Part shown: one piece after another, positions 11,074 to 21,793 of the stretch
Position numbering within the stretch: position 1 is the stretch's first letter
How the letters are laid out: each line of letters begins with the position of its first letter
Source: Punctularia strigosozonata HHB-11173 SS5
Taxonomy: Eukaryota; Basidiomycota; Agaricomycetes; Corticiales; Punctulariaceae
DNA length: 23,462 nucleotides
Direction of reading: 5' to 3'
NCBI RefSeq assembly: GCF_000264995.1
Contig: NW_006767444.1
Span: forward strand, 1,056,560 to 1,080,021
Notes under the pieces: model-generated
Databases searched by the model: none
The model's input: the letters and a program-made list of their open reading frames with translations, nothing else
Told to the model about the DNA's origin: nothing
Position numbers and translations under genes: made by a program

Positions 11074-11835
11074 TTAAGTCGCGCATCTGCGCACTTTTGC
11101 ATCCTCAGTCTTCGATTTGTCCTGGTGCCAATCCTCCTCAAACTTCGAATATCGCTCGTCCAGCATCTTCCCCTCCCACTGCGCCGGCCTTCCCATCCCG
11201 TGAAACAGTCTCATTGCCATAACACCGGTCATGGACTTGGCCCAACGGGGCACTGTGGCCCACTCCTTCGGAACGATGCACTGGCACACCGGCTCCGTTG
11301 GGGCAGGGACGTCCGGGTGACCATACTCCACCATAGGACTGTCAATCTCGAACACGACGAACTTTCTGCTGACCCCTACGATCCTCATGACCTCCCCGGT
11401 GGTGACGCGTCTTGCAATGCCGTCCTGGAGTTTCAAGGTGCTCCCGATTTCGATGCGCGGGATATTCTTTCCCTCGTTTCTGGCAAGCTTCCATCTACGT
11501 CGTGCTACCACCCTGGCTTGGAGATATCCTTCGACTGCCACAGGAAATTGACGTGAGAACGAAGGCGTCCGGCACATTGCCAGCGTAAGCTTACGAGGTG
11601 CCGAGGGTGGAGACTCGTTCTCGACGTTGACGTCGGCAATCGGATCCGGCTCGGGGACAGCCTCGGTAGCAATATCCGTGGGCGTGGGTCCAATGTGGGT
11701 ACTGCCGGGCACGGGTTCGTCGGGCCTGAGCGGGTCCGCAGAAGCACGAGTGGGAGTACGAAGCAAGTGGGGTAAGACGGGATCGCCCGCGTCTTGCGCG
11801 AAGTTGGGGTGAGATTGTGACCTGCGGGTGTTCAT
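11074..11835 (-). CDS. Single-exon orphan protein, 253 aa
   Basis: An ATG at 11835 opens 254 codons with no need for an intron. The first 85 residues are Pro/Thr/Arg-rich and probably disordered. The folded part starts around YLQARVVARRRWKLARN and continues through IEIGSTLKLQDGIARR, GEVMRIVGVSRKFVVFEID and CIVPKEWATVPRWAKS. The pattern of short beta strands with a charged helix could be a small SH3- or KOW-like fold, but no family was recognised and this is only an impression. The end is Lys/Asp/Glu-rich. The stop is 70 bp from the stop of the convergent coiled-coil gene, so the two transcripts likely overlap at their 3' ends. Confidence 0.7.
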   Translation of the reverse strand: MNTRRSQSHPNFAQDAGDPVLPHLLRTPTRASADPLRPDEPVPGSTHIGPTPTDIATEAVPEPDPIADVNVENESPPSAPRKLTLAMCRTPSFSRQFPVAVEGYLQARVVARRRWKLARNEGKNIPRIEIGSTLKLQDGIARRVTTGEVMRIVGVSRKFVVFEIDSPMVEYGHPDVPAPTEPVCQCIVPKEWATVPRWAKSMTGVMAMRLFHGMGRPAQWEGKMLDERYSKFEEDWHQDKSKTEDAKVRRCAT

Positions 11836-12311
11836 GTGTAGTTCGGGTGATGAGAAGGCTCTCCGGGTGGTGGGTTCGATTTATATCCGTATTACCCCCA
11901 TTGTCCGCAACTTTGTTTTGATTGTGCGGACACATTACATTGTTCGTGGTCTTCGACAAGCAGTTGATTGTCTCCCCATCTGTCTAGCATTAGACTGCAG
12001 GGGCAACTCGTAGCAAAATTATTGCACTACACACAGAGGAGGATCAACACTATATGTCCCCTTCATCATTACTTCGTCAACCCCGTCGAATGGTCACCTC
12101 TTATATCTCAGTAGCCCCTGCGTATTATGGTTTCAACATTTGACAGGGTCATCATGCGATGTATACCAGCCATAGTTGCCTGTTATGACCGTGGATTCGC
12201 GTTCTCGTGGCAAACATGTGGTGGCCACGCGTATGGGGGAGAGCCCATGATATAAGAATCTCTGTGCCAGGGAAGTGGTCCGGAAGAGCTAGATCCCCCC
12301 ACCTCGTCGTC
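11836..12311. promoter_or_regulatory. Divergent intergenic region
   Basis: These 476 bp lie between two outward-facing start codons (11835 leftward, 12312 rightward), so both promoters should be here. The left part is AT-richer than the flanking genes. The short open frames on both strands lack splice-phase continuity and protein-like composition, and no repeat or RNA gene was seen. Confidence 0.4.
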
Positions 12312-13956
12312 ATGGATACAAAGTTCATTGGTGCCACTCGCATCGTACCCGAGATTCTCCAAGACCGTTTCAGCCGCGAAAGGTTTTTCCTTTGCCGTTG
12401 CGGCTTCTGGATGTCCACGCGTTGACCCAAGTGCTTGTAGTCCAAATGTTATCGATACCGCTCTCGCCGCGCGGCAGATCAGCAAGGATCAGTTTGAGCT
12501 CGCACATATCATCTCGATGTTGTCGTCTTTCCAAATCAAAGCTTGGTACCGAACACGCATAGATGAAGTAAATCCCTCCGAGATCGTGTCTGAGCTTCAC
12601 GTCGTCTATGTGTGTATCGCGTTCGACATCGGTGCGTTCTGTCGTATCCCGAAGCGTGGAAAGTGCCCACTGACACACTCGCAATAGAGATGCTCATGAC
12701 GATACGCTTCCATTGCGGTAAAGGTTCGGATGGGGAACCTTTTCTCGCAGCACATTACATCCCTCGCGCCCTGTCTGGACCTCCTGGCGTTGGTGGCTGG
12801 CCTGCTCGTCGTACCCTCGATCTGCGCGAGTTGGGCCCTTTTGGAGGAGAGATCTGCGTCGATTGCCCACGTCTTCGTGCCTTGCTGAACGACCTGGGGG
12901 AAGTCGTGCACGCTCTCGGTACCCGCCTGGGTTTCCCCAAGACCGCTAATCCCATCGAGAGGTACTTCTCCGATGTGTTGATTTGTCCTCATCGTCTGGA
13001 CGACGTCCACGGTCTCCAACCTCCGCAGGCGGCAGTCGATGGCCCTTCCCTGGCGCCGTCAGGGTCGGGCAAAGTCCACTCAAAGGCCACGCGACGGAGT
13101 CTGCGCAAAGAAGATCCGGTCAAAGTACTCGAAGATCGTCGGAGTAAAGTCATCCGCAAACTGCGAAAGGGTAGAGGCGATGTCGCCGATCAAATGTAAA
13201 GTCGCGATTGCACATTTAACCTTTCCTCGTCTGACGATAACATCTGTGTCAGTCCGTCATTAGAGTTTCGTTATTATGCTCCAGGCAAGGAGCATGAACA
13301 TGGACCGATGCTCATCCGCTTCGTCGACATGCTCGGGTTCGTGAAGGCGACGTCCCGTACGCTTATATGTCCCAAAGACCCGGTCTGGCAGGCTGTGAGG
13401 AGGCGCCATGCGGTGGTGCAGTGGGAATTGAAGTGGACGGATCGGCGGTTTGGTTTTGGTTCGTCCCTGCGCCTGCTTCTTAGGGCAGTGTTTGACCATC
13501 CTGGCAGATGTTCTTTTCCGCATATGCCTCCACGGACGTTCCCTTCCATCGATAGAGCCCGGCTCAGAGGGCCAATATGTGTCGCCTGAGCCCATGTGGC
13601 ATTACGCGCCACTCGTTGCGTACCGCAATGACGGGGAGAACTTGGACGATGTCCCTCTTGGTGAACTAGGCCCTGTCGGGCGCGAGCTCTGTATACCGGA
13701 AAATATTGCCTGTCGGTGGCTCATAAGCGCCTTGAAGGATGCGCTTCTGGCTGTAGCCAACGAGAGAGGGTACCCTCGACAGGCTGAAGACAGTCCGGAT
13801 TTCAATAGATGTCTCCACCAACACGGAGGACATAGCATCTCTGATGCGGAGGCTCGGGCGAGACTAATCGATAGCTTCCGCGATGATGTAACGTGGATTC
13901 GAGGTGGGCATCTTGTATCTCCTCCGGATTCTTCGCTTGGTTCCAGTCAAACATAG
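12312..13956 (+). CDS. Orphan protein with two diverged copies of one domain, 474 aa
   Basis: Exons are 12312-12382, 12441-12631, 12688-13195, 13253-13458 and 13508-13956, totalling 475 codons. The introns (58, 56, 57 and 49 nt) mostly have clear branch sites: CACTGACAC before 12687, GTCTGACG before 13252 and TTTGACC before 13507. The frame running to a TAA at 13197-13199 looks like the end of a gene, but the donor GTAAAG at 13196 precedes that stop, and splicing to 13253 keeps the frame open. The protein has two related domains (residues about 88-171 and 326-415) sharing L-x-E-L-G-P-x-G-x-E-x-C and a G-F/Y-P end. A basic linker around RSKVIRKLRKGRG lies between them. No enzyme motif is visible and I do not recognise the family. 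The ATG at 12312 has G at -3. Confidence 0.75.
12688..12938 (+). repeat. First copy of the internal duplicated domain
   Basis: Residues about 88-171 of the 474-aa protein. Key positions are the phase-1 intron at its start, LRELGPFGGEICV about 47 residues later, then a leucine-rich helix ending RLGFP. Confidence 0.6.
13508..13776 (+). repeat. Second copy of the internal duplicated domain
   Basis: Residues about 326-415 of the same protein. It also begins at a phase-1 intron, has LGELGPVGRELCI about 52 residues later, and ends its helix with ERGYP. It is clearly diverged from the first copy at protein level, so the duplication is old. Confidence 0.6.
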
Positions 13957-14382
13957 AAGCTGCGTGCGCACATGTATGTCTGCCTTGTATTCTACCCATG
14001 TCCTTTGCCTGTATTTGTCGGATTGAGCTGAGGTTTCAAGGTTGTGTTTTCATGGCGTACCAGAATGTATCTGCAGTTAGTCTAGCTTCTCCCGTGGCCG
14101 TAGCAGGCCAACATGTATTTCCATTTGCAGATACAGTCTATCGAGGCCAGCCGGTGTGCCCCGTGTTGAACCAGCCGTGATCCCACCGTCCGCTCTGAGT
14201 GTTGAGGCAGTTTATGGGTATGCCACGCACGTCCTTCAGAGACCGCGTCAGATACCGTGTGGACAAATGTTTAACTGAGGGACACTTGCAGCGAGTGCAC
14301 TGCTGCATTGCAATTTTAATACATATTAACGACCGTAGCTTCCGAAGGCTCGTTGCATTGACGGTAAAAGAACACTCTCGCT
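13957..14382. other. Intergenic region between convergent genes
   Basis: This 426-bp gap lies between the 3' ends of two genes that point toward each other. It should contain both 3' UTRs. The open frames here are short and cross no plausible exon junction. No repeat, RNA gene or inverted repeat was recognised. Confidence 0.45.
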
Positions 14383-15433
14383 TCATACCAACTCCACCTC
14401 CGGGAACAGTTGGCCGTCGGGCCCCTCAACAAAGCTACCAAATGCCCTGTTCCAGTCCTCTTGCGCTTCCCGGAGGCTATCAAAACCTTTATAGCGAGCG
14501 CGACTTACGTTCTCCACCATACGATAACATGCCTCCCTATCAAAGATGGGTCAGGCTGGAAAGCTGAAGGAGGGGGAACGCGCACCAAGAGTTGACGACA
14601 CCGACATCGCGACCGCGGTAAACGACGTAGTAGGCATAACGACGGCGACGTCCGCGATGGACCCGGCGGACAGTGCTGCCGGGGGTGGACGAGTGAAGCG
14701 CCCCTGCGGATGACCTGAGACGAGACCGATTAAGGAATCGATCGAGCAAGTCAGAGTCATCGGCGCACCAATCTTTGACAAGTGCGCGGGTGGGCGCAGC
14801 AGAACCGGGATCACTCCAAGCGACTACATATCCCCTTGCTCGCTCGCCTTGGGATGCGTTGGAGCCAAGCGAAGGGCCAGGGTCCGACGGACGACCAGGG
14901 GGGTTCCCTCCTCGCCAAGCGCTTCTTTCCTGTACCTTAGAAGTGGCTGCCCGCGTTGGCGGTGGATTTGTAGTCACGATGGCTTGAGGAGCTTCGGCAG
15001 GCATAGGCGCTGACAGGTGGTTTACTGAGGGCGTGCCCGACGAACCAACGTCGTACGGCGGAGGCGGGTCTGTCTTGTCCCTCTCTCGGGTACGAGAGAC
15101 TGCGTGCTCGGATCTGGACGCTCGAGGGGACATCGAAGAAGAGTCGTCTCGGGGATGTTTTGGAGGTGGAGAGGAGACCACCACTTTGCCCGCGAGGACG
15201 AGTGCGGTCAGATTTATTGAGCTATCCAGAACCCAATCGGGCAGCGGCTCGCATTGGGACCAAAGTTCCTCGTCCTCGTCCTCGATGTGACCTTCATCGT
15301 CCTCATCCTCGCTGGAATCGTTGTTGTGTTCGCGATATTTCTCCTTGTCGCTGGGAACCCTCATCGTGGAAGATCTAGAGGATCTGACAATCAGACCTGA
15401 AGTCAAGGCAGACTTAGATAACAGCCTGTCCAT
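14383..15433 (-). CDS. Protein with C-terminal RNase H1 N-terminal / viroplasmin-like domain, about 333 aa
   Basis: Exon 1 ends at 14586, the intron is 14537-14585 (49 nt; donor GTGCGC, branch CCTGACC, acceptor TAG) and exon 2 is 14383-14536. Splicing restores a compact domain at residues about 268-314: YYVVYRGRDVGVVNSW, then a Trp-Glu junction, RYKGFDSLREAQEDWNRAF. This is the small RNA/DNA-hybrid-binding fold found at the N-terminus of eukaryotic RNase H1 and in caulimovirus viroplasmin. No RNase H catalytic domain follows; the protein ends 19 residues later. The first two thirds are Ser/Pro/Asp-rich and disordered, with an acidic run around SSEDEDDEGH, a PPPPY motif and a basic RRVHRGRRRR patch just before the domain. 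The start is uncertain: ATG at 15433 or 15364. Genes with this domain at the C-terminus are, as I recall, multi-copy in Agaricomycetes. Its role in binding RNA:DNA hybrids is inferred. Confidence 0.8.
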
Positions 15434-15667
15434 AGGCGTCCTCTCACGATCAGGCTTCCGCCAGCGGGCTCGCAGGTACCATCTTGACTCGCACTCACAC
15501 GGCCGAGGGGCCAAACCTGCGAGAAGCCGGAAACCACTCTTTCCCTGATACGGTGGTGTTCATGGGCAAATAGAGGTCGGTAGCATATGATTTGGATGTC
15601 CTAGGCGCAGCGTAAGATACATATGAAATGTGCACTATCTATTCTCTCCGGGCGGCAATCTCGAGCC

Positions 15668-17726
15668 CTAGACCTGTGGCTGCGGAGGATCAACGGCACA
15701 GCCAGCTGAGAACCCAACCTTCCGAAGGAGCCAGAAACCGTACATCCTCCAATCCTCGTAGTTGTCCGCGTCGAAAGGTTTGTCCCTACATAGCAGAAGG
15801 CACAACCCTTTTAGGCCAGCATTGTCGACGTTGTGGAACTCCAGGTGACCCCGCATTGCAAGCAGCACGATCACTCGCGCGGCACCGGACAATCGACGGA
15901 GTTCGTCCCCGGTCACTCCCTGCATGATGAGATGATAAGTGGTCTCCGTGGCGCCGTCGATATGGAACCAAGTCCACATATATGGGTTGACGCGGGCGGG
16001 CAGCTCGCGTTGGGGTCGCTGACGTATCGGCCCCCTCGCCGGCTTGGGTCTTCTGCGCTCTTCCCTTGCCATCAGCCCGGCCTTGAATCTCTCGAAGAGG
16101 TCCGGGAAAAGGAAATAGTATAATATTAAGAGTTGGAGCTGGGCGTAAGGTGGGTTCCGAGGACTGGTGGGGGGACCACCCTCGTCATCCGAAAGGGGCA
16201 TCACCGCGTTGATGAAGACGAGGACCTCATATATAGGAACGTCCATGAAAATGCCAAGGTACGTGTCCGTGTTATACGTGTGGGCGTCGAAGAGATCGGC
16301 AGCCTCGCTCTTGATTTTGCATCGCACGTCCACCGTCTGCAGCAGTTTCTGTCTCCATTCAACGGACTTCGACCGGACGCCTGGCTTGAACGGGAAGTAG
16401 TAACAATCCTCCTCTACCACAAAGAGGTAGGGTCGTTCGGGGGGCGGAAAGATGGGATCAGGCAATGGGTAATCCTTTGATGGTTTGAGGCTAGCCAGCT
16501 CCTGCAATAAAGCAAACTGACGCTGCCTCGCCAGCTGGAGCGGAGATAGCGCCGGCTCTGACTGGGCATCGGGCTCCAGGTCCTCTGCTTGTTCCGTCTC
16601 GGGGGCGGCCATCTCGACGTCGGGATCACCAGGGCTGGTCAGCCGCTCGGCAGGAGCGCCCTGGTGTTGGCTCAAGGAGTCCTCGACCGGCTTAGAGCGG
16701 TCTGCATAATTGCTTGTGGAGCGAGCAGAATCGTCCACGATCATGTTATGGTCCTCTTCCTCGCACAGATCGATGATGGACCGCGCCGGAGAACCGCGCG
16801 GGTTCACAGAGGTATCCTTCTTCTTCTCCAGCGGCAGTGCATCCTGGGTCTGCGCTAGGGCGCCCACGCCGGTGCCGCTGCGTGAAGGAACAAGGCGGGG
16901 TGGGTCGATAACCTCTACGTCGTCATCGTCCGATATGACGATGACCTCCGGTTCCGGTGTGTCGGACTCCTGCTCATCATCTGGAAGGAACAGAGGCTCA
17001 ACACGTTTGCGATCCGCCGGCATATGCTCCACCACGTTTGGAGCGGTGGGCTCCTCCGGCGTTCGCACACGTTCGATGCGCGAAGAGTTCGCGATATCCT
17101 GCTGAATCTTCAGAATTGGAGATGTGAAGCGATACGAACCGTCTCACCGGTGCACGCGCTACTTCGTCCTCCCCCTCGTCTTTCTGAGACTTGTGCGGGG
17201 CTTCATCCTGTATACGCATCAGTAAATACCAGTGCTGATGCACATTGGAACGTACCGACGGCCCACGGAACTTTCGGCCGCGCTTTCTGGCACGACGCAC
17301 TTGCGCTTGAGCCTCAGCATAGGTCCTCACCAGGTCTTCTGACGGTCCAGGACATTCCTCGGTCGCGGAGAACACGGAGTCGGGGATCAAACGCAGATCG
17401 GCTACGTGACGCTTTGCTAATTTTTTCACATCTTGCCATCGTCTTCGCTCCGTCTCCAGAGCGGCCATATCTTCTGGTAGCTTCCCGAGTTTGCCGGCCC
17501 TCGTCGAAAGCCACCACAGAGCCTCCGTTTGCTGCTCACCCGGGTAGAAGCGGCGCATGTCCTGCAGCGCTTCTATCATTGCATACTTTGCGATATCCCC
17601 TGAGTTGGCGGCCTCGTGGTCCTTGCGCGCGGCGTCCACCGTGAACGGCAGATCTGCTAACGCACGCCACGACGGTGGGTATCCGATGGGTTTGCGCGAC
17701 TCGTGTCTGTTCAGCGGGCCCGACAT
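15668..17726 (-). CDS. Nuclear-type orphan protein with SUMO-interaction-like motifs, 669 aa
   Basis: Exon 1 is 17148-17726, the intron is 17099-17147 (donor GTGAGA, acceptor CAG; a CAG three bases earlier is possible) and exon 2 is 15668-17098. Both exons are whole numbers of codons. The start is the ATG at 17726, with G at -3; upstream of it the same frame offers only a TTG. Residues 1-190 are helical and charged, with RRARKRGRKFRGP as a strong nuclear-localisation-like patch. Residues about 240-310 are acidic and carry EVIVISDDDDVEVI and SIIDLCEEED, both fitting the hydrophobic-core-plus-acid pattern of SUMO-interaction motifs. The C-terminal folded part has RPYLFVVEEDCYYFPF, YMWTWFHIDGATETTYHLIM and YGFWLLRKVGF. 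No known domain was recognised. It lies 234 bp upstream of the RNase-H1N-domain gene on the same strand, and is divergent from the transposase gene. Confidence 0.75.
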
Positions 17727-18096
17727 GGCTACGTTTCGATGGTTATCATCCAATCCCTTGGCATTGACATATCTAGAAGCGCTTACCTGTGATGAATCGT
17801 TGGGCGTGTGTTTGACCTACTGACAGATCGTGGAGGCAAGAAGCAAGAAGGATCCGGTGTGCCTCGTGAACCCTGCATGGTGCCACCTAGTGAACTCCCA
17901 CGCTCCCACGGAGCGTCTAGGTTTAATCAAGCTGCACACGGTGGGGCAGCTGTAGGCGAGTTGCCTTGTTGGGGCAAAAACATTGCGAGCGCGCGTCCAA
18001 TAGCAAAAGCGAAAGCAATTCTGCGTTCCGCTCAGATAGCCGAATTCGGGATTCAAGTAGCTAGCGCTACCCCTGACAAGTTGATTGCAGGCGAAC
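17727..18096. promoter_or_regulatory. Divergent region upstream of the transposase gene
   Basis: The 370 bp lie between the leftward 669-aa gene and the rightward transposase gene. At 18071-18090 there is a CTGAC branch site followed by TTGCAG, a good intron 3' end just before the transposase ATG. A 5' non-coding exon or a short N-terminal exon may therefore lie here; candidate donors do not single one out. I looked for a CACTA-type terminal sequence and saw none. Confidence 0.4.
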
Positions 18097-21000
18097 ATGC
18101 TCGACATGAACGATGACTCGCCCCCCCAAACGCCTGACCGCGAAGCTGAGGACGATGCCTTGATCGATTCCATCGCTGCCCAGGCCGTTCAAGATGGCCT
18201 TCTGGGGGACGAAGGGGAGGAGTACCTGACATTGACGAACGCGCGACCGGGACCGTCCTTCGCAGAGCTGGCTGCATCGCTATCTAAAGCTGCGGCGCCG
18301 GAGCCCCATTCCCCAAAGGCTCCAAATATGACGGCGACTGGGGTGAAGCAGCAAATGAAAGGGACGGCGGAAAAACGGGCCCAAGCAGGATGGGCTGCTA
18401 TATCCAAAGAGTTCGAAACGATGAATGACCGTCTTCGTGCTCGGTCAAGTTTGAACCCTTCGGAGCTCCGCCACCTCAGACAAGAACTGTTCGGGATGCG
18501 GGAAAAGATTGACCGTATGAAAACGATGGGGGGGAAGGGGGTCAAACCTTTACGAATACTAGCTGAGAAAACGTACGAAAGGCTCGTGCAAGATCTGAAC
18601 ACGTACCGTGTCTCCAGGGAAGACGTCGACATGTACGATGGAACTGCAGAGGCTTCTTCCAGTGCCTTGTCTGGAGCGTCAGCTGCACCCTTTGAGGTAT
18701 ACAACACCGGTAAGGAACCACTTCCTGCTCATTTCATCGACCATGAGCTCACCGTGAGTACCCAGAGCACATGTTCCAGTACGAGTTGAACTCCCGCAAG
18801 CCGGTAGTTCAAGTTATTCTCTTCGCAGCCATTGCGGGACATGTCTTCGCGAACGCCGGATTAAGGCTTTGCAACCTCATCTTAAACTTGCTCCCTCTCA
18901 TACTCAGGGCGAACTTTGAAGAGGTCGGAGGAGACAAAACGGCGCAAGAAAACATCTTGGACGATATCCCAAAGACCATAGAGACCGTCCTAAAGCAATT
19001 TCATCTCACGTCGCCATCTACGGTGATAGCCATTTGCCCAGACCCACACTGCCAACAAACATATGCGCCGGATGAGTCGCAGTCATATCCCTCTCATTGT
19101 TCCCACCGTCGGTTTCCAGCTGCTGATATATGTGACAAGCCTCTGCTGAAGCCCAGCAAAAGAGGCGGAACCAAGCCCCAAAGGCCTATGCTATTCTGGA
19201 ACTTCGAAGAGTACCTCGCAATGCTGTTCTCAAGACCGGATTTCGAGTCCGCAATCGACCGCTTTGCGGACGAAGCATGCGCCGCCGCCGCCATACCGCG
19301 GAAGCAAGAGTGGTCGCATGTGTACGACGGAGAGTTCCTAAGAACGTTCAAAGGGCCCGATGGCGATTCCCAATTCTTGCATCGCTCTGGGTCAGAAGCC
19401 CGAGTACTGTTTGCATTATTCTACGACGGGTTCAACCTCGAGAGAAACACCGTCGGAGGCGAGTCGGCAACATGGGGTATCATAAGCTTGAAATGCGTCT
19501 CCCTGCCGATCGAGGTGCAGAATCTGCACGACAACATGCACATATCAATGTTGATTCCGCCATTCAAGGGGGAACCCGGCCAGGATGTGATCGACAACTA
19601 TCTGCGCCTGCTCGTCGAGATCTTCATTCGAGGCTGGGAAAGGGGTATCCGCCTCAGCAGAACGGCGCATTATCCCGACGGACGCAACGTTGTCTTCGCA
19701 TTGATCTATGCTGTCGCGGATTTGAAGGCGCGCGTCAAGGTTGCTGGAGTACAAGATCACGCAGCGCACCGTTGCGGCGGCATATGCGACTGCGTGGGGA
19801 GCGACACGCACAGAAGATTCGACTACAGCTCGTGGAGGCCCCTGACTGTGGACGAGATGAAAGACCGGGCGGCGAGGTGGAGGACAGAGAGCACCGCATC
19901 CGGACGGCAGAAAGCGTTCCGAACTAACGGTGCTCGCGATAGCATTATGTATCGACTGCCGTATTGGAACCCGGTGCGCCAAGTCGTCATAGACCCCATG
20001 CACGCTGCAAAAAACCTCGCGGATTTCATGTCTGGGCAAATCTTGCATTTGACCGAAGACGCTCCAAGGCTAACCAAGATCGTGGACTTGGGATTTGATT
20101 TCAAACCAGCTGAAGAGGCACTAGAAGCTGAAACGTCAGCCATCCGGAACGCAAAGGACTTGAGGCTGCTGAAGGACATTCACGCTATCCAAATGCATCT
20201 GCAAACTGGCACGGCGATCACGGATCGTGAAGGTCGTATAAGATTCCTTAACGAATGTCAAGAAGCCATCGCCAAGCGGTCCGTGAAGGCCTTGCGCTTT
20301 GTATGCGATGACGTTGGGACGAAGCCGATGAAAAACCGACCGTGGATTGAAGGGTCCGCCGACTACGCGGAGGGGCGTGATGTGACTGCTCGGTCTCTGG
20401 CAAACGGATTGATATTTTGGGTGGGTACGCAGTGCCCACACGCGATGATATGTTGCTGAACAAACATAGCGTTCATCAAGGTCAATGGCGCTGCCTCCCC
20501 GACCGCCGCCTACGAGCGACGACGACGTGAAAGCTCGGATCCGGCAGGTCATAACACAAACAGACATCCCTTCCTGGTTCCAGAAACCGCCGGCGAGATT
20601 CGGGGAGAAGGGCGTCGGCGCCATCAAAAGCTCGGAATGGCGAAATCTGTACACCCTCCACATCCCTTTCGCACTCATCAGTTTATGGTCGAAGAATGCG
20701 AACCCTGCTCTCAAGATGACATACCTCAAACAACACCCTGAGTCGCAAGACAATTACACCGACATCCTGGTCACCACCATGCACTTGGTATCCGCGCTCT
20801 TTCTGATGAACAAGCGCGTGCAATCTGAACGAACGGCGGACGCCTATCGCAAACACTTGGCCGATTGGTACGAGGCGATCCAACGCATCTGGACGGGCGT
20901 AAAGGCCAAGCAGAATTGCCACGCCGCTTTTCACGTGTGGGACTTCCTACAACTATTCGGGCCAGCGGCGTTCTGGTGGTGTTATTCCTTCGAACGACTG

Positions 21001-21793
21001 ATAGGACATCTTGAACGCCTTCCCCACAATCATACTAAACGTTAGTTGAAAATCATGCTGCGAATTGTGATCTAACCTACCAAGTACAGTGGAGGCGGAG
21101 CAGACCATTACTCAAGCGTTCATTCTAGGGTGCAAGACCCGTCATTGGTTATCCAGGCCTGACTGTCCTCAAGCCATAAAGGAGTGCAAGAGGCTGTACA
21201 ATAAAGCATATCGAAAAAGGAGTGTCCTGAACGATGACGAAGGTCTTGAGCCGCTGCCTTCCAAGGGGACACAGGGCCCAAAGATGGAACTGCCGATGGA
21301 AATAGCCATCGCTTTGCCCTTCAACAGTGCGCCAACCAAGGCGCACCTCACTGTGAACGGCATAGTGTATTCTCGAGCCGAGACGCACACCGGCAATAGC
21401 CTGGTGATGTACAGAATGGGTGATTTGGTGCAATATGGATCGATCCAGGTCATCTTCTGGCACCCAGGCGGCGCGTGGAAATGTGCAGTGAAGCGCCAAC
21501 TCCCGGCTGCAGACACGATTGCGAACATCTACGGCTTATTCGAGGATTATCCGGCCACCACCCTTTCCAACTCCTGGGTGGAACAACCCGATATTATCGA
21601 TCCTGGCGACATTCTTGGTCATTATGCGCGGTGGGAAATGACAGATGACGTCTCTGTAGTTCTTCCCCTACGGAAGGTCGGGCAAGCAACCCTTCGACTT
21701 TCGTGCAAAACATCTGACGAACCACACAGGAGTGACGCTCACGCGAGCCATCAATTATTGAAAGTATACAGAGAGGGCGCGAGTCAGCTATGA
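18097..21793 (+). CDS. Tnp2-family (CACTA/CMC) DNA transposase, about 1183 aa
   Basis: Exons are 18097-18753, 18801-20420, 20470-21040 and 21090-21793. The introns are 47, 49 and 49 nt with donors GTGAGT, GTGGGT and GTTAGT; the last two have clear branch sites (TGCTGAAC, TCTAACC). The joined frame is open for 1184 codons. The N-terminal 220 residues are a variable helical region. A Cys/His cluster follows at about 298-330 (CPDPHC, then SHCSH and ICDKPL), as in agaricomycete Tnp2 proteins. The catalytic core has LFYDGFN (Asp about 428), SRTAHYPDGR, a second Cys/His group (HRCGGICDC), RLPYWNPVR and VIDPMHAAKNL (Asp about 617). The third exon has FLQLFGPAAFWW and SFERLIGHLER. The last exon has the family's tail, GSIQVIF and DILGHYARWE. 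Both Asp motifs and the FER segment are present, so it may be active. It would cut and rejoin element ends in the nucleus. Confidence 0.88.
18097..21793 (+). mobile_element. CMC/Tnp2 DNA transposon, termini not located
   Basis: The transposase gene shows that a class II element is present, but no terminal inverted repeat or target-site duplication was recognised by eye, so the limits given are only those of the coding region. Neighbouring genes are packed against it on both sides: a 370-bp gap on the left and an overlap on the right. The element therefore either carries neighbours as cargo or has lost its ends. Confidence 0.55.

Noticed and set aside
12152-12485. Overlapping minus-strand open frames before and across the start of the 474-aa gene
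   Set aside because: They are antisense to its first exons and have no continuation across plausible introns.
12688-13199. A separate gene ending at the TAA at 13197-13199
   Set aside because: A GTAAAG donor at 13196, a CTGACG branch site and a CAG acceptor at 13252 remove the stop and keep phase into a homologous second domain.
14383-14850. A viral insertion, because the domain is called viroplasmin-like
   Set aside because: The fold is also the normal N-terminal domain of cellular RNase H1, the gene has a typical host intron, and no other virus-like part is present.
17727-18096. Left terminus of the transposon (CACTA-type inverted repeat)
   Set aside because: I searched by eye for a CACTA end and a matching inverted copy after 21793 and found no pair; a computed self-comparison would be needed.
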